A DNA stretch of 64,000 nt from Helicobacter trogontum (GCF_000765905.2 NZ_JRPL02000002.1:62001-126000); one strand, 5' to 3'. Positions 6,854 through 15,477 are shown, counted from the stretch's first letter. Numbers and translations: made by a program. The notes: a model not told the origin generated them from the sequence alone.

Positions 6854-8797
6854 ATGCAAAATTCAATCATCATCATAGAATCACCAAATAAATGTGAGAA
6901 AATAGTACATTACAGCGGAGCTAAAGTATATGCGACAGCAGGACATTTCATGCAATTAAGAAATGATGATAGTTATGTTGATTATGACACCTATGAACCA
7001 CAATTCATAATGATGAAAGAAAAAGAGAAAAGCATTAATTTCATATTACAACAATGCAAAAATAAAGAAGTCTATATTGCAACAGACCCTGATAGAGAGG
7101 GCTATGCAATAGGTTATATGATTTTTCAAAAGATTAAAAACATTGCAAAATCAATCAAAAGAGCAGAATTTCATGAGATTACAAAAGAGGGTGTAGAAAA
7201 AGGATTAAAAGAAGCAAAAGATTTTAGTGCTACCAATAAAAATCTCTATGAAGCTTTCAAAGCAAGAAGTGTAGGCGATAAAATGGTGGGCTACATTATG
7301 AGTCCTAAACTTATGCAGAAATTTGGGATATATAAAAACATTAGTGTAGGCAGAGTCCAAACTCCAGCCCTAGCCTTGATTGTTAAAAAAGAGTTAGATA
7401 TACAAGCTTTTAATGAAAAGCCAAAGAATGAAAGATTAAGCCATAGAGTTACAGCAAAAGCAATCATTGAAAATAATGAATATATTCTTTCAAATGCCAA
7501 TATCTTTCGAGACAAAACAGAAGCACAAGAATTTTTAGATTCTATAAAGAATGAAAAGAATGCATTAATTGCAAGTATAGAATCTAAAGAAAGCAAAAAA
7601 TCACCACCAAAGCCTTTTGAAGCAGTAAGCCTTATTAAAGAAGCAAATAGTAAATTAAGTTTTAGCAGTAAGGATACTATGGATTTAGCACAAAAGCTTT
7701 TTGAAAAAGGCTTAATCACCTATCATAGAACAGATAGTCAAATGTTAAGCGAGAGCTTTATTGACTATTTAGAATCTCAACTCAAACATCATGAATGGTA
7801 TGAAAAAAGAGTGTATAAAGCAGGTAAGCATTCCCAAGCAGAAGCACACGAAGCTATAAGAATAACAAACCTAGATTCTGAAGTAAGCAATCTTAATGAA
7901 AAAGAACTAAAACTCTATAATCTTATTAAAGATAACAGCATGTATTCACAAGCAAAAGATTCTCTTTATCAAACAATGAAATATGAATTTAATATTTTAG
8001 GCAGAATCTTTAACTTAAATCTTAGAATACCAACATATCTAAGTGCATTTGAAAAAAACAAAAGCACTGATGATACGGAAAGCGAAGCGGATATGGTTAT
8101 CGCAAATTCTATCCCAAATCTAAAAGAAAAAGATAACATAGCCATACAAGAATTTACAATCAAAGAAATTGAAGCAAAAGCACCACAAGAATATAAAGAG
8201 AGTGATTTTATACCACTACTACAAAAAGAGGGTATAGGCAGACCAAGCACCTATGCTAGTTTTGTGCCTACTTTGCTTACTAGAGAATATATCAAAATAG
8301 ACAAGAAAGGCAAAAAAGAGGTTTTAGTAGCAACACAAAAAGGCATACAAGCCATTAAATACCTAGAGGATATGCAAGATAATTGGATTACAACAAGCGA
8401 ATTTACCAAAAGCATGGAGGAAATACTAGATTTAATCACAGAATCTAAAGCCACCTACCTCGACTTTATAAAGCCACTACATGCAAGAATGGGCTATGCA
8501 ATCCCACAAAAAAGAGAAACTAAAAAGCCTACACCAAAACAAATTGAATTAGCCACAAAAATTGCCAAAGAAAACAATATTGAGCTACCCAGTGAGGTTT
8601 TGGAATCTATGAAAATATGTAGTGATTTTATTGATCAACACAAACAAGAAAATTCACCTACAGAAAAACAACTAGATTATGCAAAAAAAATAGCAGAAAA
8701 TAAAGGCATTGCACTACCAAAAGAAGTAGAAATATCTTTTAAGGCATGTAGTGAATTTATTAATAAGCATAAATCTAACACAAATAAATCTAAGTAA
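6854..8797 (+). CDS. topA: Type IA DNA topoisomerase of the element
   Basis: A 647-residue type IA topoisomerase. The Toprim domain opens with IIIIESPNKCEKIV and carries ATDPDREGYAIG. The cleavage domain has SVGRVQTPALALI and the catalytic tyrosine in LITYHRTDS (about residue 291), followed by the EAHEAIRIT motif. There are no C-terminal zinc fingers; instead two tandem copies of a ~35-residue unit (about 566-600 and 607-641) of the form TPKQIELATKIAKENNI and TEKQLDYAKKIAENKGI. Similar accessory topoisomerases are found on H. pylori plasticity-zone elements and Tn916-type elements. It probably relaxes DNA during element transfer; the chromosomal TopA should be elsewhere. Confidence 0.94.
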   Translation: MQNSIIIIESPNKCEKIVHYSGAKVYATAGHFMQLRNDDSYVDYDTYEPQFIMMKEKEKSINFILQQCKNKEVYIATDPDREGYAIGYMIFQKIKNIAKSIKRAEFHEITKEGVEKGLKEAKDFSATNKNLYEAFKARSVGDKMVGYIMSPKLMQKFGIYKNISVGRVQTPALALIVKKELDIQAFNEKPKNERLSHRVTAKAIIENNEYILSNANIFRDKTEAQEFLDSIKNEKNALIASIESKESKKSPPKPFEAVSLIKEANSKLSFSSKDTMDLAQKLFEKGLITYHRTDSQMLSESFIDYLESQLKHHEWYEKRVYKAGKHSQAEAHEAIRITNLDSEVSNLNEKELKLYNLIKDNSMYSQAKDSLYQTMKYEFNILGRIFNLNLRIPTYLSAFEKNKSTDDTESEADMVIANSIPNLKEKDNIAIQEFTIKEIEAKAPQEYKESDFIPLLQKEGIGRPSTYASFVPTLLTREYIKIDKKGKKEVLVATQKGIQAIKYLEDMQDNWITTSEFTKSMEEILDLITESKATYLDFIKPLHARMGYAIPQKRETKKPTPKQIELATKIAKENNIELPSEVLESMKICSDFIDQHKQENSPTEKQLDYAKKIAENKGIALPKEVEISFKACSEFINKHKSNTNKSK

Positions 8798-8807
8798 GGA
8801 GATAAAT

Positions 8808-9899
8808 ATGGCAGCATATGATGAAAATGGAAATATGATACAAGATACTCAAAGTGAAGAAATTATTATAGATACAGATAATAACTTTGCAGACTATGAA
8901 TATGATGATAATACAGATATTATCATAGAGCAAGAGAATCAAGAGCTTAATAAAAAAGATGAAATAGCAGTAGAAACAAAACAAAAATTCGAGCATGAGT
9001 TTCATGATATAAATGAAACGCTACAACACATGCAAGATTCTAATACAAAGGATAATCATGAACTTACGCAAGATAATACAGCTAATGCAACTATACAACC
9101 CACAAATACTAAAGAACAAGAAATTGATGAAACTAAAGAAAATCATCAAAATAATAATCTTGATTTTCTCAATAAAAAAGTAAAAAAACTTGATAATCTT
9201 AACGAAAAAGATCATGAAGCACTTACAAAAACACATCGATTTGAAACAGAATTTAAAGATATAAATGAAATCTTAGCATTATCAAATCAACTCGATAATG
9301 CACTTGATAATAATCTTGAAAATAACAATAATGATAATGGGCAAAAAAGGGATACACAAGATTTACAAACAAAGCCAACTAATCTTGAAAAAGAAAAAGA
9401 AAATCTTGATAAAGCCCTTGATAATCTTGTTAAAGTAAGAAGTCTTGCAGATTTAATAAGAGCTATATACATGCTAGATGAAGCTTTGTTTGCTATTAAG
9501 GAAAAAAGACCAAAGCCTGAAAAGAATAAAACCTTGCAATTCCTAACAAAAGAAGCAAAAAAAGGCTTTAAAATAACTAAAGAATATGCAGTAATGGCAA
9601 TAAATGAGATAAAGGAGTTAAAAGGTGAACTTGATGAATACATTAAAATAAGGCAAAAAGAGTCGGAAATGCAACAAAAAATATCATCACAAACAAAATC
9701 CTATAAATTAGCAATAAGCCCCAAACAAAAAGAAAGCTATGCAATGAAAATACAAAAAAACATGGAATATGTAGATAAAGAATTGCCTAACTTTAAGAAA
9801 AACTATCCAACCACTCATCAAAGAGCAAATGAAACTCTAAAAGCCTTTGAAAAAACAAAGACTAAAGAAAAAAATGCAGATAAGGTCAGGACCTTGTAA
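8808..9899 (+). CDS. Acidic Asn/Asp/Lys-rich element protein of unknown function
   Basis: A 363-residue protein. The frame is open from 8751, but the ATG at 8808 is chosen because AAGGAGAT precedes it by 4 bases. Residues 1-200 are acidic and low in complexity; within them a motif occurs twice, FEHEFHDINETL (about residue 55) and FETEFKDINEIL (about residue 145). The second half is basic, with predicted helices and likely coiled coil (KEAKKGFKITKEYAVMAINEIKEL). No signal peptide or membrane segment. It sits between topA and the next unknown gene (TAATG overlap). I do not recognise a family; it may be a DNA-processing or effector-like element protein. Confidence 0.6.
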   Translation: MAAYDENGNMIQDTQSEEIIIDTDNNFADYEYDDNTDIIIEQENQELNKKDEIAVETKQKFEHEFHDINETLQHMQDSNTKDNHELTQDNTANATIQPTNTKEQEIDETKENHQNNNLDFLNKKVKKLDNLNEKDHEALTKTHRFETEFKDINEILALSNQLDNALDNNLENNNNDNGQKRDTQDLQTKPTNLEKEKENLDKALDNLVKVRSLADLIRAIYMLDEALFAIKEKRPKPEKNKTLQFLTKEAKKGFKITKEYAVMAINEIKELKGELDEYIKIRQKESEMQQKISSQTKSYKLAISPKQKESYAMKIQKNMEYVDKELPNFKKNYPTTHQRANETLKAFEKTKTKEKNADKVRTL

Positions 9900-10345
9900 T
9901 GGAGAAATTACAAAAAGCATGGGATTGTGCCATACATAAATACGATAGTGATGATACGCATGATATAAGCAATATCCTCGATATGAGTAATATGCAAACT
10001 GAATATCATGTTATTAGAGAATGTAAAGATATTTGCACCAAAGAGGAAATTATACAGATGAATAAGACAAATAATTTACAATCAAAATACAATATGGAAT
10101 TAAGAGATCTGATTAACTTCTTAGAACAGAAGAAATCAAATTTCACAATTAAGCAATTTAAGCTTATGCTTGAATCCATATGGAACTTAATCAATGAGGC
10201 AAAAAGTTTTGATGTATGTATTGATGATGATTTGCATAATAGATTATCTGCGTTAGAACAAGAATATAGCACATTGTTTATTGAAAATAATAGAAAAGTG
10301 ATCAGTGCAATTCAGCATAAAGAAATAAAAAAGGAGTATAAATGA
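9899..10345 (+). CDS. Unknown 148-residue element protein
   Basis: A helical, soluble-looking protein with no signal or membrane segment. Three Cys residues occur at short spacing around positions 41-47 (ECKDICTKEE). Its start codon overlaps the previous stop by one base and its last codons overlap the start of the VirB5-like gene, so it lies in the middle of a translationally coupled run. Lacking a recognisable motif, it can only be called a conserved-looking conjugation-operon gene of unknown role. Confidence 0.55.
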   Translation: MEKLQKAWDCAIHKYDSDDTHDISNILDMSNMQTEYHVIRECKDICTKEEIIQMNKTNNLQSKYNMELRDLINFLEQKKSNFTIKQFKLMLESIWNLINEAKSFDVCIDDDLHNRLSALEQEYSTLFIENNRKVISAIQHKEIKKEYK

Positions 10346-11304
10346 AAATATCATTATCATTAAAAAGTATGATTTTAGCAGGATTGTTAAACCTAACACC
10401 AGCTTATTCAAATTTCCCAGTATTTGACTTTTCAAACCTTTCACAAGCCATTTTAGAGTATTCAGAACAAATAAAACAAATGATAATGTTTGAAAAACAA
10501 CTAAAAGAATTGGGTATTGATGTGGATAGAATTAGTGGTTTTATTAGTGAAATGCAAGGTGCATGGGATTCTATTCAAAATCTTAATGAACAAGCATTAA
10601 ATCTTAGTGGAATAGAATCTCTTTTAGATGATATAAAAAACGATTGTGATTTATTTCAAAATGAAAGTGAAACATTTAAAAATTTTATTAATGAGCAAAA
10701 GAAAAAGCTAAAAGGTGTAGATTCTACAACAGCATTAAAACAAGCCTGTATGAATGCCCTTGCGAATGAAGATTTCATAAAAGAAATAAAAAACAAATAT
10801 GAAAATTCTGCAAAAGAATTTCTAAGAAAAGGTGATATGGATAGTTATCGCAAAGAAATTATAAAAGCACAAGAAATAAAGGATAAACGCAGACAAAATA
10901 TTGCAAAAACACAAAGTGAAAGCGTTAGTAAGGTGTTAAACGCTTATAACCTTTATACAGAGGGTAGTGCTAGTAATGGTAGTAAATATAATATGCTGTA
11001 TAGAAAAGATACACAAGATATGATGGGTAAAATCCAAAAGCAATTAAGTGATACAAAAATTAAAGCCATGAATGATAAAGAAAGACAAGAGGCCTTACTA
11101 AGAACACAAAGCATGATACTGCAAGTCTTAGTTTCACAATATGAAGTTATGCAAAATATGAATGCAATGTATGCAAGTATGGCGTTGGATAAAATGAAAG
11201 AAACAAATCCTAAAAAATCAGAAACAATTAAACCTGAAAAAATTGAGAAATTTCAGCGTAACAAAATAGGACAACCAGATTTCACATCAAGCTTCTTTGA
11301 ATAA
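10342..11304 (+). CDS. virB5: VirB5/TrbJ-like pilus-associated protein
   Basis: A 320-residue exported protein: a signal peptide at about 1-23 (ILAGLLNLTPAYS) is followed by FPVFDFSNLSQAILEYSEQI, resembling the TrbJ/VirB5 N-terminus (P-V-x-D-x-x-N-L-x-Q). The remainder is long amphipathic helices with LRTQSMILQVLVSQY near the C-terminus, as in the VirB5/TrbJ three-helix bundle. VirB5 proteins sit at the pilus tip and help target-cell contact. It overlaps the preceding gene by 4 bases and is followed by a tiny membrane protein and virB6, matching the TrbJ-TrbK-TrbL and VirB5-Eex-VirB6 orders. Confidence 0.8.
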   Translation: MKISLSLKSMILAGLLNLTPAYSNFPVFDFSNLSQAILEYSEQIKQMIMFEKQLKELGIDVDRISGFISEMQGAWDSIQNLNEQALNLSGIESLLDDIKNDCDLFQNESETFKNFINEQKKKLKGVDSTTALKQACMNALANEDFIKEIKNKYENSAKEFLRKGDMDSYRKEIIKAQEIKDKRRQNIAKTQSESVSKVLNAYNLYTEGSASNGSKYNMLYRKDTQDMMGKIQKQLSDTKIKAMNDKERQEALLRTQSMILQVLVSQYEVMQNMNAMYASMALDKMKETNPKKSETIKPEKIEKFQRNKIGQPDFTSSFFE

Positions 11305-11320
11305 AAGAAAGGAATATAGT

Positions 11321-11470
11321 ATGGAATATATAAAAGGAACAGCAATTGACATACTAATAAATTATTATCAAAGCGAAATTTCCCTGCTCGTCATTGTTAT
11401 GTTTATATTCTTAATTGCAAAAATAGGTTTCTTAAGAATATTGTTTTGGCTACTTAAAAAAATACTCTAA
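11321..11470 (+). CDS. 49-residue membrane protein at the entry-exclusion position
   Basis: A short frame between virB5 and virB6 with an AAAGAAAGGA site before its ATG. The product has a short polar N-terminus (MEYIKGTAIDILINYY) and a strongly hydrophobic stretch at about residues 19-46, ending with LLKKIL, so it is probably a single or hairpin inner-membrane segment. No lipobox is present. In RP4 (trbK) and pKM101 (eex) the gene at this place blocks entry of the same element; this gene has the position and size but no sequence match I can claim. It could also be a VirB7-like or VirB3-like small subunit. Confidence 0.6.
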   Translation: MEYIKGTAIDILINYYQSEISLLVIVMFIFLIAKIGFLRILFWLLKKIL

Positions 11471-11481
11471 AAAGGATAAAA

Positions 11482-12654
11482 ATGCCGACAATAGATAAAA
11501 ATAGTGGTGATTTAATAGATAAAGCCTCTCATTTAGTGAATGAAGCAGGACAGAGTATTGCTGCAACAATATTCAAGGAAGCAGCAACAATATTCAATAC
11601 TTACATAGCAGGCGTTATTTTTACTTTAATTGCATGTTTTTGGGTATATAATAAGATTGGTAAAGAATGGAATAAAGAGGATTTTTACAAAGCAGGTACA
11701 TGGATTATTATGTTTGTATGCTTAAAGGCAATATTTGCAAGTCCAAACAATTATCAAGGATTTTTATACTTAGTGAATTATCCTATTTCATGGTTTTATA
11801 AGGTAATTGGAGAAATAAAACAAATAGAAACTACAAATGAATTATTAGAACATTCTATTACATTTGTCAAAGGTATATGGGATAATATTAGTTTTGATGA
11901 TATTCCAAATGCCTTATTGCTCACATTATTAGGTTTAATAACATTATTGGTTATATGGCTTTACATATTATTTCTTGCAATTTTTATAATAATTATAAAT
12001 TTAGCATGTGCAATCATACTTGCAGTATGTCCTATTATGTTACCATGCCTTATTATTCCTAATTTTAGAGGATACTTTTTTAGTTGGTTAAAACTTTACA
12101 CATCTACTGCAATACAACCCGCATTTGCAACAATTATTGCAGGTTTTATGACGAGCATGATAGTCAATCAAACAAAAAATATCATAACACAACAACAAGC
12201 AGAAAATTTTTGGAATAATCCGGCAAATGTTTCAACAGCTACAACACAAATATTTCTTATCATAATTTTATGTCTTATTGCTATAACATTATTATCTAAA
12301 ATCCCACAATGGACTCAACAATTAATAGGCAGTGGAGATGGGGAACATAAGACAGGTATAGCAGGAGCAATAGCAGGTGCAGGTGCTATGATGAAACAAG
12401 GATATAAAGGCTACACTCAAGCAAGAAGCGATATGAATTATAGAACAGGTGGACAAAATAGTATTGGCAGAAGTTTGGCAAGTGGTGCATTAAGTGCAAT
12501 GGGGATGAGTGGACATGCTCAAAAAATAGCAGGACAAACAAGTGGGGACAGAGGCAAATATCAAGACAAAATGCTACAATCAACTATACAAAATGGAAGT
12601 TTCACAGCTATGCCTACACCACATATAGAATCAAGCAATGCTAATAAAAAATAA
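11482..12654 (+). CDS. virB6: VirB6/TrbL-type inner-membrane channel protein
   Basis: A 390-residue polytopic protein. Hydrophobic spans lie at about residues 35-55, 70-85, 150-185, 185-205, 215-235 and 255-275; the tail after about 285 is Gly/Ala/Gln-rich (GIAGAIAGAGAMMKQGY, SGALSAMGMSG), typical of TrbL/VirB6 cytoplasmic tails. VirB6 forms part of the inner-membrane channel through which DNA passes. It is the last gene of the conjugation operon in this window and is followed by a 10-bp inverted repeat and the AT-rich end of the element. Confidence 0.85.
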   Translation: MPTIDKNSGDLIDKASHLVNEAGQSIAATIFKEAATIFNTYIAGVIFTLIACFWVYNKIGKEWNKEDFYKAGTWIIMFVCLKAIFASPNNYQGFLYLVNYPISWFYKVIGEIKQIETTNELLEHSITFVKGIWDNISFDDIPNALLLTLLGLITLLVIWLYILFLAIFIIIINLACAIILAVCPIMLPCLIIPNFRGYFFSWLKLYTSTAIQPAFATIIAGFMTSMIVNQTKNIITQQQAENFWNNPANVSTATTQIFLIIILCLIAITLLSKIPQWTQQLIGSGDGEHKTGIAGAIAGAGAMMKQGYKGYTQARSDMNYRTGGQNSIGRSLASGALSAMGMSGHAQKIAGQTSGDRGKYQDKMLQSTIQNGSFTAMPTPHIESSNANKK

Positions 12655-12659
12655 CATTG

Positions 12660-12701
12660 TATTAAATAACTAAAAAAGTGAAATTTTATTGTTATTTAAT
12701 A
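12660..12701 (+). terminator. Inverted repeat after virB6, possible terminator
   Basis: Eleven-base arms at 12660-12670 and 12691-12701 pair perfectly across a 20-base loop, starting six bases after the virB6 stop. The arms are AT-rich and no clear T run follows, so termination would be weak. It marks the end of the conjugation operon. Confidence 0.4.
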
Positions 12702-13035
12702 ACTTAAATATATATAAATTGGTATTAATAAATCATTTATATATTAGTTATTTATCAATATATAAACATTTTATTAATAAAATATTATTACTTATTTAAT
12801 GTTAAAAAATAATTAGTTAAAACATAAAATAACATTTATCAAACATTTATTATGTGAAAAATAAATATTATATTATTGTGAATAAGAATAATAAAGATTG
12901 CTTGAAATACAATGAATGAAAAATAGAATACCATCATTATTTTTGACAAAAGAATAAAAAGGAAAAATATTATCAAATAAAAAAATAGTGAAGAGCAATG
13001 ATACATAAAAAATGAAGATAAGGATTTTTACTAAA

Positions 13036-13231
13036 CATTAAAAAAATCACCACATTACGCAATCGCAATGAAGAATTTGCATAAAGAAGTAGATAACCTT
13101 AAGAATCCTTAAAACTTAAAGTGATAAAAGTATAGCTAAAATATTTAAAAAAAGTAAATAATATATAATTAAGATTATTTTAAGTTTATTTAATTATAAT
13201 ACTTCACAGCATTAAAAAAATTGCCACATTA
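13036..13231. repeat. Imperfect 22-bp direct repeat near the element end
   Basis: Two copies, 13036-13057 and 13210-13231, share CATT, a run of seven A, and CCACATTA, differing at two central bases (TCA versus TTG). The spacing start to start is 174 bases. Such terminal direct repeats are typical binding sites for tyrosine recombinases or remnants of attachment sites, but the copies are AT-rich and could be coincidental. Confidence 0.4.
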
Positions 13232-13371
13232 TATACTATGAATTCCTACAGTTAAGGAAATTTATAGAATCTAAAATCTAATCTTTAGTGAGGTAATATA
13301 GCAGATAGCTATAATCCTCATAGATTTGCATATTTATAAGATTCACTAAAATCTGTTTTAGTTTGAAACTC

Positions 13372-14145
13372 TTACAAGCCATGCACTACGGGTTGTCGCA
13401 CCACAATACCATTTTGCTCTAAAAGCTTTCGTGTTGCCGAGATAAGATTGAGCGCACCAGCTGTATCACTATGAATACATACAGAATCAAAATCTACCTC
13501 GATAGTTTTACCCGTAACACTCGTCACCGTGCCTTCTTTACAAGCTTGTAATACTTTATTTGCGATTTCATCTGGTGTATAAGCCCTAGCACGTCTTACC
13601 ATGACAAGTTGCCCATCATCACCATAATCCCTATCACCATAAAACTCTCGCACATAAGGGTGCCCCAACTCTTTTGCAACATCACATGTGACTGTCCCTT
13701 CCATGCAGTAAATAGGCAGTTTAGAATCTATTTTCTGCAAAGCCTGTATCAATTGCGTAGAAAATTCCCTATCTTTGGAAGCATGGATATATAGATAGCC
13801 ATGTGGTTTAAAATGATGGAGGCTACCCCCTTCAATTCCAATAAATTCGCGTAATGCTCCAAGCTGATAGATACAATCATTTACCAACTCATCTGGTTTT
13901 GCGATAATAAGTCTTCTACCAAAGCCAACTAAATCCCTAAAGCCTGGATGTACACCGATAGCAACATTATTTTTTATCGCCTGCTGAACTGAATGTCGCA
14001 TAATGTTTGGATCGCTTGCATGAAATCCTGCTGCAATATTGCAACTGCTAATAAGTGGCATGATCTCATCATCAACACCATCACCAATAACCCATGGACC
14101 AAAGCATTCGCCCATATCACTATTAAGATCAATTTCTTTTTTCAT
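13372..14145 (-). CDS. pxpA: 5-oxoprolinase subunit A (LamB/YcsF family)
   Basis: A 257-residue cytoplasmic enzyme subunit that, with PxpB and PxpC, opens 5-oxoproline to glutamate using ATP. The start MKKEIDLNSDMGECFG and the stretches ISSCNIAAGFHASDP and AIGVHPGFRDLVGFGRR are family hallmarks with the metal/substrate-binding acidic and His residues. Length is normal (about 250). pxpB and pxpC are not beside it: its 3' side faces the end of the conjugative element and its 5' side is 540 bases of non-coding DNA. The missing partners may be elsewhere or beyond the inserted element. Confidence 0.93.
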   Translation of the reverse strand: MKKEIDLNSDMGECFGPWVIGDGVDDEIMPLISSCNIAAGFHASDPNIMRHSVQQAIKNNVAIGVHPGFRDLVGFGRRLIIAKPDELVNDCIYQLGALREFIGIEGGSLHHFKPHGYLYIHASKDREFSTQLIQALQKIDSKLPIYCMEGTVTCDVAKELGHPYVREFYGDRDYGDDGQLVMVRRARAYTPDEIANKVLQACKEGTVTSVTGKTIEVDFDSVCIHSDTAGALNLISATRKLLEQNGIVVRQPVVHGL

Positions 14146-14688
14146 GGTTATTCCTTACAATAAATATTACATGATTCTCATGCTACAAACATGAATACTC
14201 TTAAAGTATAAGACAAAATGAGATAAAAGCAAAAAACAGCATAATTTTTCAATAATAGTTGTCTTATGCGTTACACAACGGCACATGTTTATATTACTTT
14301 TATAGTAATTAAAATGATAAATAAATAATTAATCTTATAACTTTTGATTATATGTTACCTTATGCAACAATAAGATATATTTGGTGGTTATATAAGTATT
14401 TTTTCAGACTATTTTTTAGAAAATATTATTACAACTAAGTTGTGAGAGAGAAAAATATGTATATCCATGTTTCTATTTTATACTTAAATGATGTGTATGT
14501 CTATGAAAAGTTACATTATTGTTTTAGATTCTTATGTAGTTATGTGTTGGAATGATCAATGTTATGTATGTTTTAGATATAAGGTTAGAGATGACAATAA
14601 TTGCAACTCTTGATTCGTATAGCTAATTTAACTCCCTAAAAACATATAAATTTTTGTTATAATCTATATTTCATGATTAGAAAAGGGA
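14146..14688. other. Divergent intergenic region between pxpA and an ABC operon
   Basis: About 540 bases with no credible open frame on either strand. It should carry the promoter of pxpA (- strand) and that of the ABC transporter (+ strand, TATAAT at 14658). A short AT-rich palindrome lies near 14295. I see no RNA gene. Confidence 0.4.
14658..14663 (+). promoter_or_regulatory. -10 box for the ABC transporter operon
   Basis: A consensus TATAAT hexamer stands 32 bases upstream of the likely TTG start. The upstream region is T-rich, as is usual for Helicobacter housekeeping promoters, which often lack a -35 box. Confidence 0.55.
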
Positions 14689-14694
14689 TTGGAC

Positions 14695-15462
14695 TTGGAG
14701 ACAGTATTAGAATTACGAGGTGTTAGTAAGCATTACGATGGAATTATTGCTCTTGATAATATCAGTTTTACACTCAATCAAGGCGATGTTTTTGGACTTT
14801 TAGGACGAAATGGTGGTGGTAAAACCACAATGCTTAAGATTATTACTTCCATGTTGGCTGATTATACTGGGGATGTGGAATTTTTGGGTTATAACTTAAG
14901 GAACAAAAAGAATCTTATATTCTTTAAGCAGCATATAGCTTATTTGCCTGATAGAGATTTCTTATATTCACATATGAATGGCTTGCAAAGCATAGCATTT
15001 TTTAACGATTTTTTTAGTGATTTTAATGAAAATAAGGCTTTAGAGATTTTTCAATTGTTAGATGTAGTTCCGATGCAAAAGATTAGCACAATGTCAAAGG
15101 GACAAGCGGAAAAGTTGGCACTCTCACTTATGCTTGCTAGAGACGCAAAACTCTATCTTTTTGATGAACCATTAGCTGGTGCTGATGTGATTAGTCGCGA
15201 TGAGATTTTTAAGCTTATTGCTACATATTGTAAGGGTGGGGCAACCATCATCGCAACACATTTAATCTCTAGTGTAGAAGCCATTGTCACTAAAGCATTA
15301 TTTTTAAATAAAAAAATTATGGCTTTTGGTAGTAAGGAGGAGTTATTATTTGGGTTTGATGATCTTGAGGATAGCTTTAGATATTATGCAGGTGGTGATA
15401 CTGTAAAGCCACTGAAGCAAAATAATCTATATGAAGAATCTAATCAAGACTTTGAAAAATAA
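14695..15462 (+). CDS. ABC transporter ATP-binding subunit
   Basis: About 255 residues. Walker A is GRNGGGKT (about residue 36-43), the signature is the variant MSKGQAEKLALSL instead of LSGGQ, Walker B is LYLFDEP, and the switch His is in IIATHLISS. No ATG fits the frame; two in-frame TTG codons (14689 and 14695) are possible and the second has the better distance from the AGGG site. It precedes a six-span membrane protein by 15 bases, so the pair forms an ABC-2 type exporter. Substrate unknown; the protein resembles small drug/peptide or lantibiotic-immunity-type exporters. Confidence 0.88.
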   Translation: METVLELRGVSKHYDGIIALDNISFTLNQGDVFGLLGRNGGGKTTMLKIITSMLADYTGDVEFLGYNLRNKKNLIFFKQHIAYLPDRDFLYSHMNGLQSIAFFNDFFSDFNENKALEIFQLLDVVPMQKISTMSKGQAEKLALSLMLARDAKLYLFDEPLAGADVISRDEIFKLIATYCKGGATIIATHLISSVEAIVTKALFLNKKIMAFGSKEELLFGFDDLEDSFRYYAGGDTVKPLKQNNLYEESNQDFEK

Positions 15463-15477
15463 CATGAAAGGAATACC

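Larger units (their letters stand above)
12655..13371. other. AT-rich non-coding stretch, probable end of the conjugative element
   Basis: About 717 bases without a credible open frame lie between virB6 and the convergent pxpA gene. It is more AT-rich than either flank and holds the inverted repeat at 12660-12701 and an imperfect 22-base direct repeat (13036 and 13210). No tRNA gene is visible as an attachment site, and the AAGAATG target known for H. pylori TnPZ elements was not found here. The change from conjugation genes to housekeeping genes places the element boundary somewhere in this stretch, but the exact end cannot be fixed without the left end. Confidence 0.5.

Noticed and set aside
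8790-9236. Hydrophobic - strand frames opposite the acidic element protein
   Set aside because: Apparent membrane proteins arise because antisense of Asp/Asn/Lys-rich DNA codes for Ile/Phe/Leu.
12655-13371. CRISPR-like repeats in the AT-rich stretch
   Set aside because: Only one pair of imperfect repeats, no regular spacing and no cas genes.
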